Assembly (NCBI GenBank): GCA_910578645.1 | Contig: CAJTQI010000014.1 | Coordinates: 1-62,880, forward strand | DNA: 62,880 bases | Direction: 5' to 3' | Origin: an uncultured Lachnospiraceae bacterium | GTDB lineage: Bacteria; Bacillota; Clostridia; Lachnospirales; Lachnospiraceae | Part shown: one piece after another, positions 7,592 to 16,355 of the stretch | Numbering within the stretch: position 1 is the first letter of the stretch | Layout: each line of letters begins with the position of its first letter | Position numbers and translations under genes: made by a program | The notes under the pieces: generated by a model | What the model was told of the DNA's origin: nothing | Seen by the model: the letters and a program-made list of their open reading frames with translations, nothing else | Databases searched by the model: none

Positions 7592-9058
7592 ATGTGTAAG
7601 AAAAAAGTTTTGATGGCTATGGCGGCAGCATGTATGTTGTGTCTGCCCGGATGCAGCGACAGTTTGCAGACAGAGGAAACTTTGGCCGTGCCAAAAGAGG
7701 AGAAAGATGCGGGTATACCAGAGGAAGGTAGCGACGCGGTGGGGAATCAGGCGGCAGGGAGCATTACTGAGCAGGTCATGGCACCGACGGCTTTTCAGAC
7801 GGAAGCAGAGTCAGGAATGGCCAGTGTGAAAGCAGACGCGGTGGTGGTGATTCCCGATGCGCCGGGTATTAAGACGAAGAAGGTCACAGCGCGGGTCTTT
7901 AGGCAGGAGGATTACAACGTGGTAAACCGGGTATTGCTTGACGGCGGCATCCTTTGGGACAGGGACTATGAGGCCATGGAGGAAAGCCATGGGTTTACGG
8001 CGGCTGAGTTGGAGGAGCGGGCAGCGTGGCTGGAAGGTGAGAAGACCAGGGCAGGGGTAGACGGAGACGCACCTTATGGGGATAAGGAGGAGACACTCAA
8101 CGAGCAGATTGAGGCATGTCTTACGATGGCGAAAGTAGCGCCGAAGGAGGCTGTCATAAAGGAAATCCCTCCAATTGTCAGTTATGACGAGGCGGTGTCT
8201 GATACTTATGGGAATTGTCTCAGCGGTTATGTCACGTCAAAAGAGTGCGAATATTATGTAAATCTAAATAATAATTTGTTGGTGGAGGATATGTTATATA
8301 CAGCCTTTACAGTCGAAAAGGAACCTCGTTTGGCGGACTGGGAGTGGCAGGTAAAAGATTTGTCGTTGCTTGAAAGGCATCCGGCTATTATAGAGGCGGA
8401 AACGGCAGCCAGGTTAAAAGAGATGAAAGGGGAGCCGGAGCAGATACAGGAAGAAGCAGAGCAGCTCATACAGAAAATGGGGATGGAAGCATATAAATTA
8501 CAAGGCGGTGAGTATTGTGCCTTCTATGGAGCTACGCAAGAAGATACCGTGTCCCTTGGGCAGACTGGATATGCGGTACACTTTACAAGAGTAATAGACG
8601 GCATTCCGGTCACCTATACACATAACAGTTGGTCCCAGGATGGGGACGATGCCATATTGTGGCCTGATGAAGAAATGAGTTTTATTTATACGGAGGACGG
8701 GCTTGCGTCTTTCCAATGGAACAATCCCTATGAAGTGGAGGAATTGTCCGCCGAATATGTTTTCTTGTTACCCTTTGCAGATATTCAGGATATTTTCACA
8801 CAGATGGTCTTGAAAGAGAATCAGGATGTCTTCAATGAGGAGGGAGACAGTGTGGAAATCAGAGTGGAAGAAGCGCGCCTGGGATATGTGCGTGTTGACG
8901 AAGGAAAGTCCGGCGAGGGGACATTGATTCCTGCCTGGGACTTTTTTGGAGAAAAAGTATTTCGGAACAAGGCGGGGGAAGAATATTTCGTTAAGCGGTA
9001 TGATTATGACAGCCTGTTAACGATTAATGCCATGGACGGGACGGTAATATCCCGATAA
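7592..9058 (+). CDS. Large lipoprotein of unknown function
   Basis: A 488-residue protein with a lipoprotein signal: 'MCKKKVLMAMAAACMLCLPGCSD', lipobox LPGC with Cys near residue 21. A low-complexity acidic linker follows (about residues 25-65), then a soluble domain without a motif I recognise. A GGAGGG site is correctly spaced before the ATG at 7592. The two preceding genes are a kinase pair, but the 307-bp element and a terminator lie between, so it is probably its own unit. Its 3' side faces the convergent alpha-glucosidase genes, with a terminator at 9117-9168. It resembles the many extracytoplasmic DUF lipoproteins of Lachnospiraceae; no activity is proposed. Confidence 0.8.
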   Translation: MCKKKVLMAMAAACMLCLPGCSDSLQTEETLAVPKEEKDAGIPEEGSDAVGNQAAGSITEQVMAPTAFQTEAESGMASVKADAVVVIPDAPGIKTKKVTARVFRQEDYNVVNRVLLDGGILWDRDYEAMEESHGFTAAELEERAAWLEGEKTRAGVDGDAPYGDKEETLNEQIEACLTMAKVAPKEAVIKEIPPIVSYDEAVSDTYGNCLSGYVTSKECEYYVNLNNNLLVEDMLYTAFTVEKEPRLADWEWQVKDLSLLERHPAIIEAETAARLKEMKGEPEQIQEEAEQLIQKMGMEAYKLQGGEYCAFYGATQEDTVSLGQTGYAVHFTRVIDGIPVTYTHNSWSQDGDDAILWPDEEMSFIYTEDGLASFQWNNPYEVEELSAEYVFLLPFADIQDIFTQMVLKENQDVFNEEGDSVEIRVEEARLGYVRVDEGKSGEGTLIPAWDFFGEKVFRNKAGEEYFVKRYDYDSLLTINAMDGTVISR

Positions 9059-9116
9059 GGGCGGGCTGTTGCGCCAAACCTGTCGGGAAGTTAGTGTATC
9101 TTTAAATATGCAAAAA

Positions 9117-9168
9117 GCCCCATCATGCATTAGCCACTTGCAATCTGTGGTAAATGACACGATGGGGT
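9117..9168 (-). terminator. Terminator between convergent genes
   Basis: GCCCCATC (9117-9124) pairs with GATGGGGT (9161-9168) around a long loop. On the minus strand the stem is followed by CTTTTTG, serving the alpha-glucosidase gene transcribed leftwards. Confidence 0.6.
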
Positions 9169-9208
9169 CTGCTTGTTTGCCGTCAATCATTTATGATTGC
9201 GGTATTTT

Positions 9209-10876
9209 TTACTTTACATGCAGGACAAATGCCTCATAGGGCTTCAAGGTAATGCTTGCCTTATCATATGTATTTTCCATATTGGAAATGAGACAGGAGG
9301 CTCCTACAAATTCATCCGGGATGGTAAAAGCTGCTTCATGGTCGCAGAAATTACATACCACCAGTAATTTTTCATTATCCATCGTTCTGGTGTAGACGAA
9401 CAATTCTTCACTGTCTTCTAACAAAAGCTCATATTTTCCGTAAATCATGATTGGATTTTGTTTTCTTAATTCAATCAGCTTCTTGTAATAATGGAATACG
9501 GAATTGGGGTCCGCGGTCTCAGCCTTGGCGTTCACTTCTTTATAATTAGGATTTACGGCGCTCCAAGGTGTGCCGGTGGTAAATCCTGCATGTTCCGAAT
9601 CATCCCATTGCACGGGAGTCCTTGCATTATCGCGGCATTTGAAGACAAGGCAGGGCCAAAATTCCTCGTGGGATAAAGGGCCGTTTGTACACCAGTCCGC
9701 ATAGCTGTTGATGCTGCCGATATCCCTGAAATCTTCCAGGCTTTGGAAAGGATAGTTGGTCATGCCAAGCTCCTCGCCTTGATAGATATAGGGAGTGCCT
9801 TGCTGCATATGCAGGCAGGTGGCTAACATCTTGGCGGACACATCCCTGTACTGGGGACGGTCATCGCCGAAGCGGGAGACTGCCCTTGGCTGGTCATGGT
9901 TATCCCAGAATAAGCTGTTCCATGCAACATTGTATAATCCGGTCTGCCAGTGGGACATGATTTTCTTTAAGGTGGTGAGGGGCATTTTCTCATCTGTCCA
10001 GGTTCCGTATTTTCCGTCGCTTTCCACATGCTCAAACTGGAAGACCATATTCAGTTCGTGACTATCGTTTCCGGCGTAGAGCTTCGCCTGCTCTACGGTA
10101 ACGCCGGCCGTCTCGCCCACGGTCATGATGTCGTATTTGGACAATACTTTTTCATTCATTTCTTGCAGATAGGTATGCACGTTAGGGCCGTGTATACAGT
10201 AAGGGGAGAAATCACCGAGCAGGTCGTGTACTTCACCGTCTGGCATTTCCTTTGTCTTGGAAATCATACTGATAACGTCCATACGGAAACCGTCGATGCC
10301 TTTTTCACACCACCATGTCATCATATCGAAAACTTCTTTACGCACCGTCGGGTTATCCCAGTTTAAGTCAGGTTGTTTCTTGGAGAAAAGGTGCAGGTAG
10401 TACATGGAGGTTGCCTCGTCATACTGCCATGCGGAGCCGCCGAAGCAAGAGCCCCAGTTGTTAGGCGGATTCTGTCCGTCTTTGCCTTCACGCCAGATAT
10501 AGTAATCACGGTATGCGTTGTCCGTCGATTTCCGGCTTTCCACAAACCATTTGTGCTCGTCGGAGGTATGGTTGACAACGAGGTCCATGACAATCTTGAG
10601 CCCTCTCTCGTGGGCGGCCGCAAGCAGCTCGTCGAAGTCTTTCATCGTGCCGAATTCATCCATGATATCCTGATAGTCGCTGATATCATAACCATTGTCG
10701 TCGTTGGGGGACTTGTAGACAGGGGACAGCCATATGACGTCAATTCCCAGGTATTTTAAGTAGTCCAGACGGCTGATAATTCCTTGTAAGTCTCCGATAC
10801 CGTCTCCGTTGCTGTCCATAAAGCTGCGCGGATAAATCTGATAGACCACCGCTTCTTTCCACCATGTTTTGTTCAT
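9209..10876 (-). CDS. GH13 alpha-glucosidase, oligo-1,6-glucosidase type
   Basis: Cytosolic 555-residue GH13_31 enzyme. The N-terminus 'WWKEAVVYQIYPRSFMDSNGDGIGDL' is diagnostic of the oligo-1,6-glucosidase/sucrase-isomaltase group. Catalytic residues are visible: nucleophile Asp in 'DGFRMDVI', acid/base Glu in 'TVGETAG' and transition-state Asp in 'WDNHDQPRAV'. The residue after the nucleophile is Val; in characterised GH13_31 enzymes Val here goes with alpha-1,6 cleavage of isomaltose or panose. The upstream paralogue (11026-12690) has Ala at the same place, so the two probably split substrates. A ribosome site AAGGAAGG precedes the start. A trehalose-6-phosphate hydrolase role is less likely, as no PTS gene is nearby. 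Confidence 0.9.
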   Translation of the reverse strand: MNKTWWKEAVVYQIYPRSFMDSNGDGIGDLQGIISRLDYLKYLGIDVIWLSPVYKSPNDDNGYDISDYQDIMDEFGTMKDFDELLAAAHERGLKIVMDLVVNHTSDEHKWFVESRKSTDNAYRDYYIWREGKDGQNPPNNWGSCFGGSAWQYDEATSMYYLHLFSKKQPDLNWDNPTVRKEVFDMMTWWCEKGIDGFRMDVISMISKTKEMPDGEVHDLLGDFSPYCIHGPNVHTYLQEMNEKVLSKYDIMTVGETAGVTVEQAKLYAGNDSHELNMVFQFEHVESDGKYGTWTDEKMPLTTLKKIMSHWQTGLYNVAWNSLFWDNHDQPRAVSRFGDDRPQYRDVSAKMLATCLHMQQGTPYIYQGEELGMTNYPFQSLEDFRDIGSINSYADWCTNGPLSHEEFWPCLVFKCRDNARTPVQWDDSEHAGFTTGTPWSAVNPNYKEVNAKAETADPNSVFHYYKKLIELRKQNPIMIYGKYELLLEDSEELFVYTRTMDNEKLLVVCNFCDHEAAFTIPDEFVGASCLISNMENTYDKASITLKPYEAFVLHVK

Positions 10877-11025
10877 AGTAGTTCCTTCCTTTCTTGATAA
10901 ATTTTATATAACGGATGTTATAATATGTAAAATAAGCAATAGGCAAATGCTGCAAGTTATTTATGAAACGATGTGCCAGACATCCTGTCAGCCTAGGACA
11001 TCGCTGCCTGATGCAGGATATGAAC

Positions 11026-12690
11026 CTACATCTCCAGAATCAGTACCTGATAGCCGTGTAACCGGATGGTTTCATTATCCGTCGCTATATCATGGTAATT
11101 ATTTAACAGTACCTTCTTGTATGGGGAAGGAAGGGTGATTTCCTGCTCTTGTTTCTGGTAGTTTCCGATGACTAACAGTGTCTTCTCTTTTTCACGGTAA
11201 TACGCCATCAAATTGTGACGGTCCTCCCATGCCGGTTTCAGAGCGCCGTATACGATGGTCTCCTTGTAGGCAGGGTCTTTGCGCAGTGTAATCAGCTCTT
11301 TATAGAAGCTTAGCACCGAATCCGGGTCATCCACCTGCGCTGCCGCATTGATGGAAGTGTAGTTTGGATTCACTTTTAACCAGGGGGTTCCGGTAGTGAA
11401 TCCGGCATTTACCCCGTCGGACCACTGCATGGGGGTACGTCCGTTGTCTCTGCTGAACCTGGATACGGCTTTTAATGCCTCTTCGGGGGTAAGCCCTGCA
11501 TTCAGCGCTACCTTGTACTCATCGAGAGCCGATATGTCATCCACTTCATCGATAGATGTAAGGGGTAAATTTTCCATGCCAATCTCTTGTCCCTGGAAGA
11601 TGAAGGGAAGGCCGCGCAACATGAAATTTAAAGCGCCAAGCATCTTCTTGCTTTCTGCGCAGCAGTCGCCTTCCGGAATATAATGGCTTGCGCCGCGGGG
11701 TTCGTCATGGTTCTCGATGATATTGGATAAGAAACCGATATCGCCTACCCTGGCCTGGGATTCAAAGCAGCATCTCTTGTAATCGTCCGGCGTAATCAGG
11801 GTGGCGTCATACCAGCCCTTTTCACTTGCGCCAAAAAAGGCTTCGTTAAAGTCAAACATACTGGAGAAATAACCGTCTTCACCGATAAGCGCATCAATTG
11901 CGTCAGGATTTGCATCAAATACTTCGCCTACGGCAAAAGCGTCGTACTTTCTAAATGTGCGGTCGCGCATTTCGGTCAGAAATTCCCCCACGCCCTGGGC
12001 TTCTTTGAGCATTGCGCCGATACTGCACATGCCGTCCTCTCTGTCCGGCGCATAGTCGTGCATGGGGAGCGCTTTTTTGATATTCATAATCGCATCGATA
12101 CGGAAACCGCCCAGCCCTTTATCAAGCCACCAGTTGATATTCTTATAGACTTCTTCGCGGACTTCCGGATTTTCCCAGTTCAAATCAGGCTGTTTCTTGT
12201 GGAAAAGGTGCAGATACTGCTTGTCGGTGCCGGGGAGGTCATCCCAGGCGGAGCCGCCGAAGCAGGAACGCCAGTTGGTCGGCGCTTTCCCTTCTTTCTT
12301 GTCTCTCAGATAGAAGAAATTGCCGTATTTTCCGTCCGGCTCTTCACAGGCTTTCCGGAACCATTCGTGCTCGTCGGAACAGTGGTTTACCACTAAGTCC
12401 ATGAGGACGCAGATACCGCGCTTTTTCGCCTCGGCAATCAGACGTTCCATATCCTCCATCGTGCCAAAACGCGGGTCAATGCTGTAGTAATCGGAGATAT
12501 CGTATCCCTGGTCTGCCAAGGGAGACTTGTAACAGGGGGACAGCCAGATGACATCCACGCCTAAGTCCTTAATATAGTCCAACTTGTCGATGATACCCGG
12601 AATATCGCCGATGCCGTCACCGTTGGAATCATAGAAGCTTTTCGGGTAAATCTGATATACTACTTTATCATGCCACCATTTTTTTGTCAT
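11026..12690 (-). CDS. GH13 alpha-glucosidase, alpha-1,4 type
   Basis: A 554-residue GH13_31 enzyme, tandem paralogue of the gene just downstream. It shows 'WWHDKVVYQIYPKSFYDSNGDGIGD', nucleophile Asp in 'GGFRIDAIMNIKKA', acid/base Glu in 'AVGEVFDA' and third Asp in 'IENHDEPRGAS'. Ala after the nucleophile is the residue associated with alpha-1,4 preference (maltose, maltodextrins). It precedes the 1,6-type paralogue by 149 bases on the same strand and probably shares a transcript with it. An AraC regulator lies upstream in the same orientation. Together with glycogen phosphorylase and GH31 it would hydrolyse imported starch or glycogen oligosaccharides to glucose. Confidence 0.9.
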   Translation of the reverse strand: MTKKWWHDKVVYQIYPKSFYDSNGDGIGDIPGIIDKLDYIKDLGVDVIWLSPCYKSPLADQGYDISDYYSIDPRFGTMEDMERLIAEAKKRGICVLMDLVVNHCSDEHEWFRKACEEPDGKYGNFFYLRDKKEGKAPTNWRSCFGGSAWDDLPGTDKQYLHLFHKKQPDLNWENPEVREEVYKNINWWLDKGLGGFRIDAIMNIKKALPMHDYAPDREDGMCSIGAMLKEAQGVGEFLTEMRDRTFRKYDAFAVGEVFDANPDAIDALIGEDGYFSSMFDFNEAFFGASEKGWYDATLITPDDYKRCCFESQARVGDIGFLSNIIENHDEPRGASHYIPEGDCCAESKKMLGALNFMLRGLPFIFQGQEIGMENLPLTSIDEVDDISALDEYKVALNAGLTPEEALKAVSRFSRDNGRTPMQWSDGVNAGFTTGTPWLKVNPNYTSINAAAQVDDPDSVLSFYKELITLRKDPAYKETIVYGALKPAWEDRHNLMAYYREKEKTLLVIGNYQKQEQEITLPSPYKKVLLNNYHDIATDNETIRLHGYQVLILEM

Positions 12691-12803
12691 AGCCGTACCT
12701 CCTGTTTATTTTGTGGTTGTCTTAAATTGTTATTATACATTATAGTGACGTGTGAAGAGAATGTCTTACGATTATATGATTAAAAACTGCATTATTTTGA
12801 CTT

Positions 12804-13766
12804 TTACAAGGAAACGCCGCCATGTTTCCGGTACTGTAAAGGTGTGGTTCCGGTGCGTTTGCGAAATTCCCGCAGGAAGTTTCCTAAGTTGTTATAGCCG
12901 CATCCTAAGCAGATTTCCGTCACCGGCAGGTCGGTTTCTTCCAAGAGACGTTTGGTCTGCTTAATGCGGTATTCGTTGATGTAATCCATGGGTGAAAGAC
13001 CGATTGCTTTCTTGAAGAGCCTGCAAAAATATTGTTCGTTCAGGTTAACCTGGCTTGCCAGGTCGGTGATGTAGATTTTGTCCTGGTAGTTATCTTTGAT
13101 GTAGCGCAGTGCAGTTTTGATGGTTTCCACACGTTTGTCCAGATTCCGTTCTGTGGGGGTAAAGAGACGGTGGTTTGAAAGAGTAGCCAATATATATAAT
13201 AAGGAAGATTTGATATACAGTTGGCTTGTCAAGTCGTCGGTAACCAGGCCGCCGCCCATCACGGGGGAATCCGATTGAATAGTTTCGTCAGGCGCATTGG
13301 GAAGCGGCGTCGGCATCTGCATAAAAGAATACATGATATCCATAAAGGCGTCCCGGACAGGATGAAATGCAGGGTGTTCCGGCGTGATACAGCGCGGGAA
13401 GAGGAGCTTGCCCTTCTGTATCGGTTTAATCAGTTGAATCTGCGCTTCATCGTAGGAGTCGAAGCTGAGGAGGCCAGGTGAAAAAAGAACAGCGTCTTCC
13501 CAATGGTGCTCTGACGTCTCCATGATGATACTGTGCAGCTCGCCGGGATTGATGAAATAGAAGCATTCGGAGCGTATGGTGAAAGATTCCATATTGATTT
13601 CCAGACGGAACTCCCCGCCGGAAAAATATAATATCTCCACTTCATTGTGCCAGTGGTGTTTGACGAATACGCCTTTTCCCACGGAATGGGTGCGGTATAT
13701 GGCGCAGGGAAATGATTTGGTTCCGTGGGGGCGGATTTCTTTCAGGATGGACGGTTGCTGTTCCAT
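12804..13766 (-). CDS. AraC-family regulator with cupin sensor domain
   Basis: A 320-residue regulator. The N-terminal half reads as an AraC-type cupin ('HHWHNEVEILYFSGGEFRLEIN', 'INPGELHSI'). The C-terminal half has two helix-turn-helix motifs ('YITDLASQVNLNEQYFCRLFKKAIG' and 'VTEICLGCGYNNLGNFLREFRKRTG'), followed by the closing 'TPLQYRK'. An internal stretch of about 30 residues (near 155-185) is extra and rich in Pro/Ser. A CTGGAGGT site lies upstream. It is placed immediately before the two alpha-glucosidase genes, which it likely activates in response to a sugar; divergent GH31 is another candidate target. Confidence 0.88.
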   Translation of the reverse strand: MEQQPSILKEIRPHGTKSFPCAIYRTHSVGKGVFVKHHWHNEVEILYFSGGEFRLEINMESFTIRSECFYFINPGELHSIIMETSEHHWEDAVLFSPGLLSFDSYDEAQIQLIKPIQKGKLLFPRCITPEHPAFHPVRDAFMDIMYSFMQMPTPLPNAPDETIQSDSPVMGGGLVTDDLTSQLYIKSSLLYILATLSNHRLFTPTERNLDKRVETIKTALRYIKDNYQDKIYITDLASQVNLNEQYFCRLFKKAIGLSPMDYINEYRIKQTKRLLEETDLPVTEICLGCGYNNLGNFLREFRKRTGTTPLQYRKHGGVSL

Positions 13767-13950
13767 ATGGCTGTAAGACCTCCAGTTTCAGTTTGACGCA
13801 GCGGTGACAACGCTTTGCCGTTGCGTCAGTATTTGGATTAAATAGTAACAAAAAGCTATCATTATGAAAGAAAAAAGTCAATATGTATAGAGAATTTTAT
13901 GGATTTAAATTTTTAGACTAAAAATGTTAGTTACTTATGCGCAAAAGTTA

Positions 13951-13979
13951 TTGAAGTAATTGGTAAACTATGTTATAAT
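13951..13979 (+). promoter_or_regulatory. Sigma-A-type promoter for the GH31 gene
   Basis: TTGAAG (13951-13956), 17-bp spacer, TATAAT (13974-13979). Transcription would start near 13986, about 115 bases before the GH31 start codon. The 334-bp gap between the AraC gene and GH31 otherwise holds only the small ORF at 13990-14085. Confidence 0.6.
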
Positions 13980-13989
13980 TTCACAAAAC

Positions 13990-14085
13990 ATGCACCCGGA
14001 GTTGATTTATGACTTATATGCGGACACATACTACAGGGAATCAGACATAAAAGCATATGCAGGAGAGATTCCGGGAGCGTATTAA
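13990..14085 (+). CDS. Possible 31-codon upstream ORF
   Basis: ATG at 13990 opens a 31-codon frame (beginning MHPELIYDLYADTYYRESD) that ends with TAA at 14083-14085, two bases before the GH31 ribosome site AGGAGG. The predicted transcription start is only a few bases before the ATG, so it would be almost leaderless. Its composition looks protein-like, but no family is recognised and no ribosome site is present. It may be a control uORF or chance. Confidence 0.25.
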   Translation: MHPELIYDLYADTYYRESDIKAYAGEIPGAY

Positions 14086-14099
14086 ATAGGAGGAGAAGA

Positions 14100-16157
14100 A
14101 TGGTACAGAAGTATAAATTCGGCAATCCGTTCCGGACGGATGCGGTAGTGCGTGAAGTAGCGCTCTGCGAGGGTGAAATGCCCTATATGAAGAAGGCGGA
14201 TGGGGAGAAACTTAGCTTTTCCTATCATTTAGAACAAGAAGATGAAGTATACGGTCTGGGAGAGAACGTAAGAGGCATCAATAAGCGGGGATGGGAGTAC
14301 CGGAGCTGTTGTATGGATGAGCCTAACCATGTGGAGGATAAGCGCTCTCTTTATGCTTCCCATAATTTTTTTGTTGTCAGAGGGAAGAAGTGCTTCGGCG
14401 TATTCCTGGATGCACCCGGCATCGTAACTTTCGACATCGGCTATACACATCTGGATGAGATGAGGGTCACGCTGGAAGAGCCTGACGCCATGGTTTATGT
14501 GTTTGAAGGGGACAGTGTGCTGGAGATTGTGAAAGAGTTCCGTGTGCTTGTGGGTAGAAGCTATATTCCGCCGAAGTGGGCGTTCGGATATCAGCAGAGC
14601 CGTTGGAGTTATATGACGGAGGATGAAATCTACGAGGTTGCCAGGATGTACAGGGATAACCACTTTCCTCTGGACAGTATTTACCTGGATATCGATTATA
14701 TGGAGCGGTATAAGGATTTTACCATTGACAGGGAGCGGATGCCTCATTTCGAGGAGATGGTGGAGAACCTGAAGAAAGAGCATATTCGTGTCGTACCGAT
14801 TATCGATGCAGGCGTGAAAGTGGAAGAGGGCTATTCCGTCTATGAAGAAGGCGTGGAGAAGGGATATTTCTGTAAAGATAAAGAGGGCAAAGAGTTTGTA
14901 GTCGGCGTATGGCCGGGACAGGTACATTTTCCTGACGTGTTGAACAAAGATGCAAGGGAATGGTTCGGCAATCATTATAAATTCCTGATTGACAAGGGTG
15001 TGGAAGGTTTCTGGAACGATATGAATGAGCCTGCTATTTTCTATGCCCAGGATAGACTTGACAGTACCATAGACGAGATTGCATCCCTGAAGGGCCAGAA
15101 TCTGGATTTAAGTATTTTCCATAAATTTATGGGAAAAGTGATGGGCCTGTCAAACAATACGGAAGATTATAAGAAATTTTACCATGAGACGGAAAGCGGC
15201 AGGTTAAGCCATGATAAAGTACATAATCTTTTCGGCTATAACATGACAAGGGCAGCAGGAGAAGCCTTTGAGCGGATATGCCCGGACAAGAGAATCTTGA
15301 TGTTTTCCAGGTCTTCCTATGTTGGAATGCACCGCTATGGCGGCATCTGGATGGGCGACAATAAATCCTGGTGGCAGCATATGCTTTTAAATTTCAAGAT
15401 GCAGCCGTCCTTAAATATGATGGGTATTCTGTATACCGGAGGCGATATAGGCGGATTCGGGGCGGATACGACGGAAGATTTGGTTATCCGTTGGACGCAG
15501 ATGGCTCTGTTTGCGCCGCTTATGCGTAACCATAGCGCGCTAGGCACGAGGGTACAGGAAGTTTACAGGTTTGATAATCAGGATATTTTGCGCAATATCC
15601 TGGGTATCCGTTATGGCTTGCTCCCGTATCTGTACAGTGAGTTTATGAAGGCGGCGCTGCGGGATGAGATGTATTATAAACCTTTGGCCTTCGAGTACAC
15701 GCAGGACGCCTATGTATCCCAGGTGGAAGACCAGCTCCTGGCGGGAGACAGTGTGATGACGGCGCCCGTGTTTGTGCAGAATGCCAAGGGCAGATATGTA
15801 TACTTGCCTGAGGAGATGGCGATGGTAAGGATGCGCAGCCTGGATGATTATGATACCAGAAGATACCCCGCTGGACATCATTATATAGAGGCAGGACTCG
15901 GGGAGACGCTGCTCTTTGTCCGCAGGAATAAGATGTTGATTTTGTCTAAGGGCGGAGAATATACAGAAGAGGTGAAGACAGACAGCATGAAAGCGCTCGC
16001 GTTTGTGGAAGACAAAGCCGTGTACGAATGGTATGACGACGACGGCATGGGCAAAGACTACAGCAATCCGGAGAATATCAGGAAGATTACGATATCGGCC
16101 GATGGTTCTTGCACGTGCGAGGGCAAACCTGTAAATCTGGAAGTTGAAATGTTGTAA
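14100..16157 (+). CDS. GH31 alpha-glucosidase
   Basis: A 685-residue intracellular GH31 enzyme. The family regions are 'EDEVYGLGENVRGINKRGWEYR' (N-terminal beta domain), 'PPKWAFGYQQSRWSYMTEDEI', and the nucleophile motif 'GFWNDMNEPAIF' with its Asp near residue 305. The acid/base motif is 'GGDIGGFGADTTEDL', near residue 450. A C-terminal beta domain completes it. There is no signal peptide, so it acts on imported oligosaccharides, most likely from the non-reducing end of maltose or isomaltose-type glucans. AGGAGG lies seven bases before the ATG. It is divergent from the AraC regulator and followed by a terminator at 16176. Confidence 0.92.
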   Translation: MVQKYKFGNPFRTDAVVREVALCEGEMPYMKKADGEKLSFSYHLEQEDEVYGLGENVRGINKRGWEYRSCCMDEPNHVEDKRSLYASHNFFVVRGKKCFGVFLDAPGIVTFDIGYTHLDEMRVTLEEPDAMVYVFEGDSVLEIVKEFRVLVGRSYIPPKWAFGYQQSRWSYMTEDEIYEVARMYRDNHFPLDSIYLDIDYMERYKDFTIDRERMPHFEEMVENLKKEHIRVVPIIDAGVKVEEGYSVYEEGVEKGYFCKDKEGKEFVVGVWPGQVHFPDVLNKDAREWFGNHYKFLIDKGVEGFWNDMNEPAIFYAQDRLDSTIDEIASLKGQNLDLSIFHKFMGKVMGLSNNTEDYKKFYHETESGRLSHDKVHNLFGYNMTRAAGEAFERICPDKRILMFSRSSYVGMHRYGGIWMGDNKSWWQHMLLNFKMQPSLNMMGILYTGGDIGGFGADTTEDLVIRWTQMALFAPLMRNHSALGTRVQEVYRFDNQDILRNILGIRYGLLPYLYSEFMKAALRDEMYYKPLAFEYTQDAYVSQVEDQLLAGDSVMTAPVFVQNAKGRYVYLPEEMAMVRMRSLDDYDTRRYPAGHHYIEAGLGETLLFVRRNKMLILSKGGEYTEEVKTDSMKALAFVEDKAVYEWYDDDGMGKDYSNPENIRKITISADGSCTCEGKPVNLEVEML

Positions 16158-16175
16158 TTGCGTGTGTTTCTTTTT

Positions 16176-16226
16176 AAGCAACTTCTAAGGCGGTCAAGGG
16201 GCAGCCTTAGAGTTGCTTAATATTTT
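16176..16226 (+). terminator. Terminator-like hairpin of the CTAAGG repeat family
   Basis: AAGCAACTTCTAAGGC (16176-16191) pairs with GCCTTAGAGTTGCTT (16204-16218), followed by AATATTTT; TTTTT precedes the stem on the other strand. A related hairpin is at 21621-21660 and degenerate ones at 32399-32540, suggesting a dispersed family. Confidence 0.7.
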
Positions 16227-16355
16227 ATGAAAACAAAATTTCCAATCACGTAACTTGTGTCTGCGCATTGCCTGTTACAAGCTCGTAATCCATGTATGGA
16301 TTTGAGCAATAAAGCAGCGCGAAAATAAGGTAAAACATGATAGCGAGGAAGAACA

